Positions 60,004 to 64,000 of a DNA stretch of 64,000 bases are shown here, in pieces (positions within the stretch are counted from its first letter, which is position 1; the number at the start of each line of letters is the position of its first letter). Position numbers and translations under genes: made by a program. The stretch is taken from NCBI RefSeq assembly GCF_039522585.1, contig NZ_BAAADR010000004.1; one strand, written 5' to 3'. Below the pieces are notes generated by a model. The model was not told the origin of the DNA and made no database searches. It saw nothing but the letters and a program-made list of their open reading frames with translations. The stretch comes from Bisbaumannia salifodinae. Lineage in GTDB: Bacteria; Pseudomonadota; Gammaproteobacteria; Pseudomonadales; Halomonadaceae.

Positions 60004-60219
60004 AACTCGGCTCCAGGTCGGGATGGCCATCCGGGGATGGCGATTTCAGCATGGCGGATGCGAAAGGCTGGCGATTCTACCAGCCCTGGCATCCCCTGAC
60101 AGAGTATGGCCGAGTCGTCGGTATGCGACTTTTGTCTAGTGTTGGGGTGGGGGTCATAAATAGCTATCCTCTAACTTATTGTTGTCTGTCAGTTTTATTT
60201 TCTGCCTGGGGGCGTTTGG

Positions 60220-61218
60220 TTAGGGTTGGATGCTGGCCTCCGGCACCGGGCTCGGCCTGACCAACAGGGCGGCGCGGGCGCCGATCTCCACCTTGGCATT
60301 GGGGAAGACCACCGCCAATGGCGTATCGCCGACCCGGAAGTCGCCGGCCTCGGCGTCGCTGGCCAGCAGGCTGCCCGGGGCGAATTCGGTGAAGTTGGCG
60401 GTATCGTCGGCGAAGTGCAGGCTAAAGTCCCGGGAATGGCGCATCAGCTCATGCTCGACCCGGAAGAAGGCCAGGGCGTCGGGATCCTGCCCCGGTGGCT
60501 CGCGGCCCTCCACCAGGGCCTCGAGCAGGGCACGCATCGGGCGTAGGGCCACCAGGTCGTTGTGGCCGAAGGGGGCCACCTTACCCAGCTCCAGGGTAAA
60601 GGCCTGGGCGCCGTGGTAGTGCTTGGAATAGTGGGAGAAGGTCCAGCTGTGCTGATGCTGGTGCAGCACCGCCTGCAGGCCGGCGGCGGCCAGCCAGCGC
60701 CACTGCTCGGCGCCGGTGTGGTGCTCGGCATGGGGCTCCACCGCGAAGCGCGGGAAGCGGCTGTCGCGGATGGCGGTATGCAGGTCATAGTGCAGCCGCT
60801 GGCTGCCGGCGTGGCGGGCGTAGAAGGCGTCCACCGCCGCCATCAGGGTGCGGGCCCGCTCGGGTTCGTCGCCGTGGCGATCCTGGCCGCGCTGGAAGAG
60901 GCGGTTGAGGTTGGTGTCGAGAAAGCGCTCGCCGGCGCGGATGGCCGGCGGGTTGCCGAGGATCAGCAGGGTCGGGGCGCCCAGGCGCAGGCTGCCGGCC
61001 TCCAGGCGCGACAGCAACTCCCCCAGCAGTTCGATGGGGGCGGTCTCGTTACCATGCACGCCCACCGAGATCACGCAGGCCCGGGCCTGGGCCTGGCGCT
61101 CGCTGGGGATCAGCTCGAGGATGCCCGGGCCCAGCAGCCGGTAGCGGCCGAAGGGCAGCCGGCCTTCGGCCTCGGGGACCCGCTCGGCGAGGGTAAGATC
61201 GATCCATTGACTGAGCAT
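60220..61218 (-). CDS. astE: Succinylglutamate desuccinylase AstE
   Basis: 332 residues from ATG 61218 (AAGG upstream). Last enzyme of the arginine succinyltransferase pathway, releasing glutamate and succinate. Zinc ligands His55 and Glu58 are in SVGVHGNETAPIELL; the third His is in LHYDLHTAIRDS. GNPPAIRAGERFLDTNLNR is also typical. The other ast genes are not in the window. It precedes the basic amino acid ABC operon on the same strand with a 216-bp AT-rich gap. Confidence 0.93.
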   Translation of the reverse strand: MLSQWIDLTLAERVPEAEGRLPFGRYRLLGPGILELIPSERQAQARACVISVGVHGNETAPIELLGELLSRLEAGSLRLGAPTLLILGNPPAIRAGERFLDTNLNRLFQRGQDRHGDEPERARTLMAAVDAFYARHAGSQRLHYDLHTAIRDSRFPRFAVEPHAEHHTGAEQWRWLAAAGLQAVLHQHQHSWTFSHYSKHYHGAQAFTLELGKVAPFGHNDLVALRPMRALLEALVEGREPPGQDPDALAFFRVEHELMRHSRDFSLHFADDTANFTEFAPGSLLASDAEAGDFRVGDTPLAVVFPNAKVEIGARAALLVRPSPVPEASIQP

Positions 61219-61544
61219 AGGGCGCCTTCTGTGCTTGCCGTTCTGTGTCGGCACCATCACCAGCTTTGCTGGCGACGACAAGCGTCGGGGTCGAGGCGAT
61301 GAAAAAGCCGGTGCCATCCTGTAACTCCCGGGCCGTTCAGCGGAGGGGCGCGAAGACGCTGACCCCGGGGCGTCCCACGCCCTCGTCGCCGGCAAGTGGC
61401 GGCAGGCCCGCGAGGCAGCGCAGCAGGGCTAGCATAAAAAGCCTCCCGACTAGAGGTGGCCAAGGCCGCATAGGGGGAGCGCTGCCGGTCGACTAGACTC
61501 CAGCAGGCAAGGTCGCTATCGAATCCTCGAGAGGAGCCGCAATC
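61219..61544. other. Divergent intergenic region between astE and wrbA
   Basis: About 326 bp without a convincing gene; the reverse frame continuing upstream of astE lacks coding character. It must hold the promoters of both genes. I see no clear operator or riboswitch in it. Confidence 0.6.
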
Positions 61545-62144
61545 ATGACTCAAGTGCTGGTGCTGTATCACTCCATGTATGGGCATATCGACACCCTGGC
61601 CAAGGCCGTCGCCGAGGGGGCGCGCGGGGTGGCGGGCTGTCGGGTGACGGTCAAGCGGGTGCCCGAGACCATGGACGCCGAGGCCTTCGCCAAGGCCGGC
61701 GGCAAGCAGGACTTCGACACCCCCGAGGCGGAGCCCGCGGAACTGGCCGACTACGATGCGGTGATCTTCGGCACCCCCACCCGCTTCGGCAACATGTCGG
61801 GCCAGATGCGCAACTTCCTCGACCGCACCGGCGGCCTCTGGGCCGAGGGCGCCCTGCGTGGCAAGGTGGGTAGCGTCTTTACCTCCACCGGCACCGGCGG
61901 CGGCAACGAGACCACCATCCTCACCGCCTGGACCACCCTGGCTCACCACGGCATGGTGATCGTGCCCATCGGCTATGGCACCGAGGCGCAGTTCGACATC
62001 TCCGAAGTCAAGGGCGGCTCGCCCTATGGCGCCGCCACCATCGCCGGCGGCGACGGCTCCCGCCAACCCAGCGAGACCGAGCTGGCACTGGCGCGCTTCC
62101 AGGGCGAGCATGTCGCCGGTATCGCCGCGAAACTCGCCGGCTGA
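61545..62144 (+). CDS. wrbA: NAD(P)H:quinone oxidoreductase WrbA
   Basis: 199 residues, flavodoxin-like, two-electron quinone reduction that avoids semiquinone radicals. FMN-binding loops: LYHSMYGHIDTLAKAVAEG at 7-25, GTPTRFGNMSGQMRNFLDRT near 77, and FTSTGTGGGNETTIL near 112. GAGGAG lies before ATG 61545. Single-gene unit followed by a hairpin. Confidence 0.95.
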   Translation: MTQVLVLYHSMYGHIDTLAKAVAEGARGVAGCRVTVKRVPETMDAEAFAKAGGKQDFDTPEAEPAELADYDAVIFGTPTRFGNMSGQMRNFLDRTGGLWAEGALRGKVGSVFTSTGTGGGNETTILTAWTTLAHHGMVIVPIGYGTEAQFDISEVKGGSPYGAATIAGGDGSRQPSETELALARFQGEHVAGIAAKLAG

Positions 62145-62168
62145 AACGTTCCTTGCACCGGAACGCCT

Positions 62169-62194
62169 CGACGCCCTGCCATCGCGGGGCGTCG
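62169..62194. terminator. Hairpin after wrbA
   Basis: CGACGCCC pairs with GGGCGTCG over a 10-base loop, 25 bp past the wrbA stop and before the stop of the convergent dehydrogenase gene at 62241. No strong T run. Confidence 0.5.
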
Positions 62195-62240
62195 TCGTCT
62201 CGGGCTGCCGCGGCGAGTGACTATTGAGCGTGGCGTGAGC

Positions 62241-63308
62241 CTAGAGCCGACTGGCGATGGCTCGTCCCAGCGCCTCGGTGGTGCCGGTGCCTCCCACATC
62301 CGGTGTAAGAACGCGCTTGTCGCCGTCGCGGAGCACCGCCTCGAAGGCGCTAACGACGGCGTCCGCGGCCTCCCGGTGCCCCAGGTGCTCGAGCAGCATG
62401 GCGCCGGACCAGATCTGGCCGATGGGGTTGGCGATTCCCTTGCCGGCGATATCCGGGGCGCTGCCGTGTACCGGCTCGAAGAGGCTGGGAAAGGTCCCCT
62501 CGGGGTTGATATTGGCCGAGGGGGCCACGCCGATGGTGCCGGTGCAGGCCGGGCCCAGGTCGGAGAGGATATCGCCGAAGAGGTTGCTGGCCACCACCAC
62601 GTCGAACCAGTCCGGGTGCATCACGAAGTTGGCGGTGAGGATATCGATATGGAACTGGTCGACCGCCACCTCCGGGTAGTGGGCGCCCATGGCGGCCACC
62701 CGCTCGTCCCACCAGGGCATGGTGATCGCGATGCCGTTGGACTTGGTGGCGGAGGTGAGCTTCTTCCTGGGCCGTGAACGGGCCAGCTCATAGGCGAACT
62801 TCAGCACCCGGTCGGTGCCGTGACGGGTCATCACCGTTTCCTGGATGACGATCTCCCGCTCGGTGCCCTCGAACATCTTGCCGCCGACGCTGGAGTATTC
62901 CCCCTCGGTGTTCTCGCGCACCACATAGAAGTCGATGTCACCGGGCTCGCGGCCCGCCAATGGGCTCTGGATACCGGGCAGCAAACGGCAGGGGCGCAGG
63001 TTGATGTACTGGTCGAAGCGCCGCCGGAACTGCAGCAGCGAGCCCCACAGGGAGACGTGATCCGGCACCGTCTCGGGCCAGCCCACGGCGCCGTAGTAGA
63101 TGGCATCGAAGCCTTCGAGGGTCTCGAACCAGTCGTCGGGGAGCATCTGGCCGTGCTCGAGGTAGTAGTCGCAGCTGGCGAAGTCGAAGGCCTCGAGTTC
63201 CAGGTCGATGGCGAAGCGCCGCGCCGCCGCCTCGAGGATGCGCACGCCCTCGGGCATCACCTCCTTGCCGATGCCATCGCCGGGAATCACCGCGATGCGT
63301 TGTGCCAT
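62241..63308 (-). CDS. Tartrate/D-malate dehydrogenase (isocitrate/isopropylmalate dehydrogenase family)
   Basis: 355 residues. IAVIPGDGIGKEVMPEGVRIL at the start, RPCRLLPGIQSPL (substrate Arg), VVRENTEGEYSSVGG, and the metal Asp region ASNLFGDILSDLGPACTG with FEPVHGSAPDIAGKGIANPIG are all in place. The pattern RENTEGEYS and the length fit the TtuC/DmlA group acting on tartrate or D-malate rather than LeuB. Monocistronic, convergent with wrbA. The exact substrate is not fixed by sequence. Confidence 0.9.
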   Translation of the reverse strand: MAQRIAVIPGDGIGKEVMPEGVRILEAAARRFAIDLELEAFDFASCDYYLEHGQMLPDDWFETLEGFDAIYYGAVGWPETVPDHVSLWGSLLQFRRRFDQYINLRPCRLLPGIQSPLAGREPGDIDFYVVRENTEGEYSSVGGKMFEGTEREIVIQETVMTRHGTDRVLKFAYELARSRPRKKLTSATKSNGIAITMPWWDERVAAMGAHYPEVAVDQFHIDILTANFVMHPDWFDVVVASNLFGDILSDLGPACTGTIGVAPSANINPEGTFPSLFEPVHGSAPDIAGKGIANPIGQIWSGAMLLEHLGHREAADAVVSAFEAVLRDGDKRVLTPDVGGTGTTEALGRAIASRL

Positions 63309-63534
63309 GCCGATCTCCTCTCTGAGTGGGAAAACCCCGCCAGTCTAGCAGGCCGTCCGACCCGGGAGGACGCCCCCAAGTTCTGGACATCAGGCCATTT
63401 TTTATTGGTCTGATGGGTGTCTCCGCCGGGTACCGGCGCGGCGGCGTGCCGGCGTCGACTATCTTGAACGGCAGAGCCCCCCGGCGCGTGCCGCCGCGGC
63501 CGGACCTCGTCGTTGCGTCCCAGGGAGAGTGCCC

Positions 63535-64000
63535 GTGAAGGTGATGATGTTCACCAATACCTACCAGCCCATCGTGGGCGGGGTCAGCGAATCGGTGCTG
63601 CGCCTGACCCGCCGCCTGCAGGCCCAGGGCCACCGGGTGCGGGTGGTGGCGCCGCGTCTGGCGGGACAGCCCGCGGCGGAGCCGGACGTGGTGCGGGTGG
63701 CCGCGGTGCAGCACTTCAACGGCAGCGACTTCTCGCTACCGGTGCCGATTCCCGGCCGGCTCCACGAGGAGATCGAGGCCTTCGAGCCGGATATCCTGCA
63801 TTCCCATCACCCCTTCCTGCTGGGCGATACCGCGGCCCGGGCCGCCGAGACCTATGGCCTGCCGCTGGTGTTTACCCATCACACCCTCTACGAACACTAC
63901 ACCCACTATGTGCCCGGGGACTCGCCACGCATGCAGCGCTTCGCCATTGCCCTGGCCACCCAGTACACCCGCCTCTGCGACGAGGTGATCGCCCCCAGCG
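63535..64000 (+). CDS. Glycosyltransferase family 4-type protein, N-terminal part (runs off right edge)
   Basis: Begins at GTG 63535 with AGGGAGAG eight bases upstream: VKVMMFTNTYQPIVGGVSES, then VLRLTRRLQAQGHRVRVVAP. The GGV loop and the later DILHSHHPFLLGDTAAR and FTHHTLYEHYTHYVPG segments match the GT-B glycosyltransferases acting on lipids or sugars, such as the mannosyl- or glucosyltransferase-like enzymes. About 155 codons are visible, less than half of a usual protein. Acceptor and donor are unknown. Confidence 0.9.
   Translation, partial: MKVMMFTNTYQPIVGGVSESVLRLTRRLQAQGHRVRVVAPRLAGQPAAEPDVVRVAAVQHFNGSDFSLPVPIPGRLHEEIEAFEPDILHSHHPFLLGDTAARAAETYGLPLVFTHHTLYEHYTHYVPGDSPRMQRFAIALATQYTRLCDEVIAPS

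Overview
The window is GC-rich DNA that reads like a gammaproteobacterium of the Halomonas type (Halomonadaceae). That placement is an inference from gene content: three different TRAP transporter systems, a Na+-type symporter under a TPP riboswitch, an AST-pathway gene beside a basic amino acid ABC transporter, and an accessory type VI secretion island. No rRNA or tRNA gene was seen.

Left part (1-28,000) is mostly metabolic and transport genes. It runs: the start of katG; a LysR regulator divergent from mmsA; an unassigned P-loop kinase-like gene; an AhpD/CMD-family gene; a DctPQM TRAP operon that sits between that CMD gene and a second, broken copy of its 3' end; an unknown gene; a TPP riboswitch controlling a sodium:solute symporter and tenA; ilvD; a small membrane protein; a PhnDCE-type ABC operon (phosphonate or possibly selenate) with a double-length permease; a small HTH protein; a TAXI-type TRAP operon; a lipoprotein; purEK; a LysR gene; a Tat-exported PhoX-type phosphatase; and a TraX-type membrane protein carrying a 300-bp minisatellite.

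Middle part (29,200-38,230) is a LysR gene followed by one co-directional cluster: a DctQMP TRAP transporter, a glutamine-synthetase-like ligase, an aldehyde dehydrogenase, an iron-type alcohol dehydrogenase and a class I glutamine amidotransferase. The set matches the logic of the Puu putrescine pathway, but with an alcohol dehydrogenase where the amine oxidase would be. I infer import and gamma-glutamylation of an amino alcohol.

Right-middle part (38,230-54,000) is accessory DNA: an ISL3-type transposase, gene remnants (HhH protein, AraC regulator), small repeats, a LysE/LysR pair, and an orphan T6SS island (hcp, vgrG, DUF4123 chaperone, a 1089-residue unrecognised effector). After the effector come three complete and one truncated tandem Sel1-like putative immunity genes whose C-terminal thirds differ. 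An MscS-type channel of different base composition closes this stretch.

Right end (54,000-64,000) returns to GC-rich genes: a Zn/Cd/Pb P-type ATPase divergent from a CadR-like MerR regulator with a clear MerR operator, a basic amino acid ABC operon next to astE, wrbA, a tartrate/D-malate dehydrogenase-family gene, and the start of a glycosyltransferase that runs off the window.
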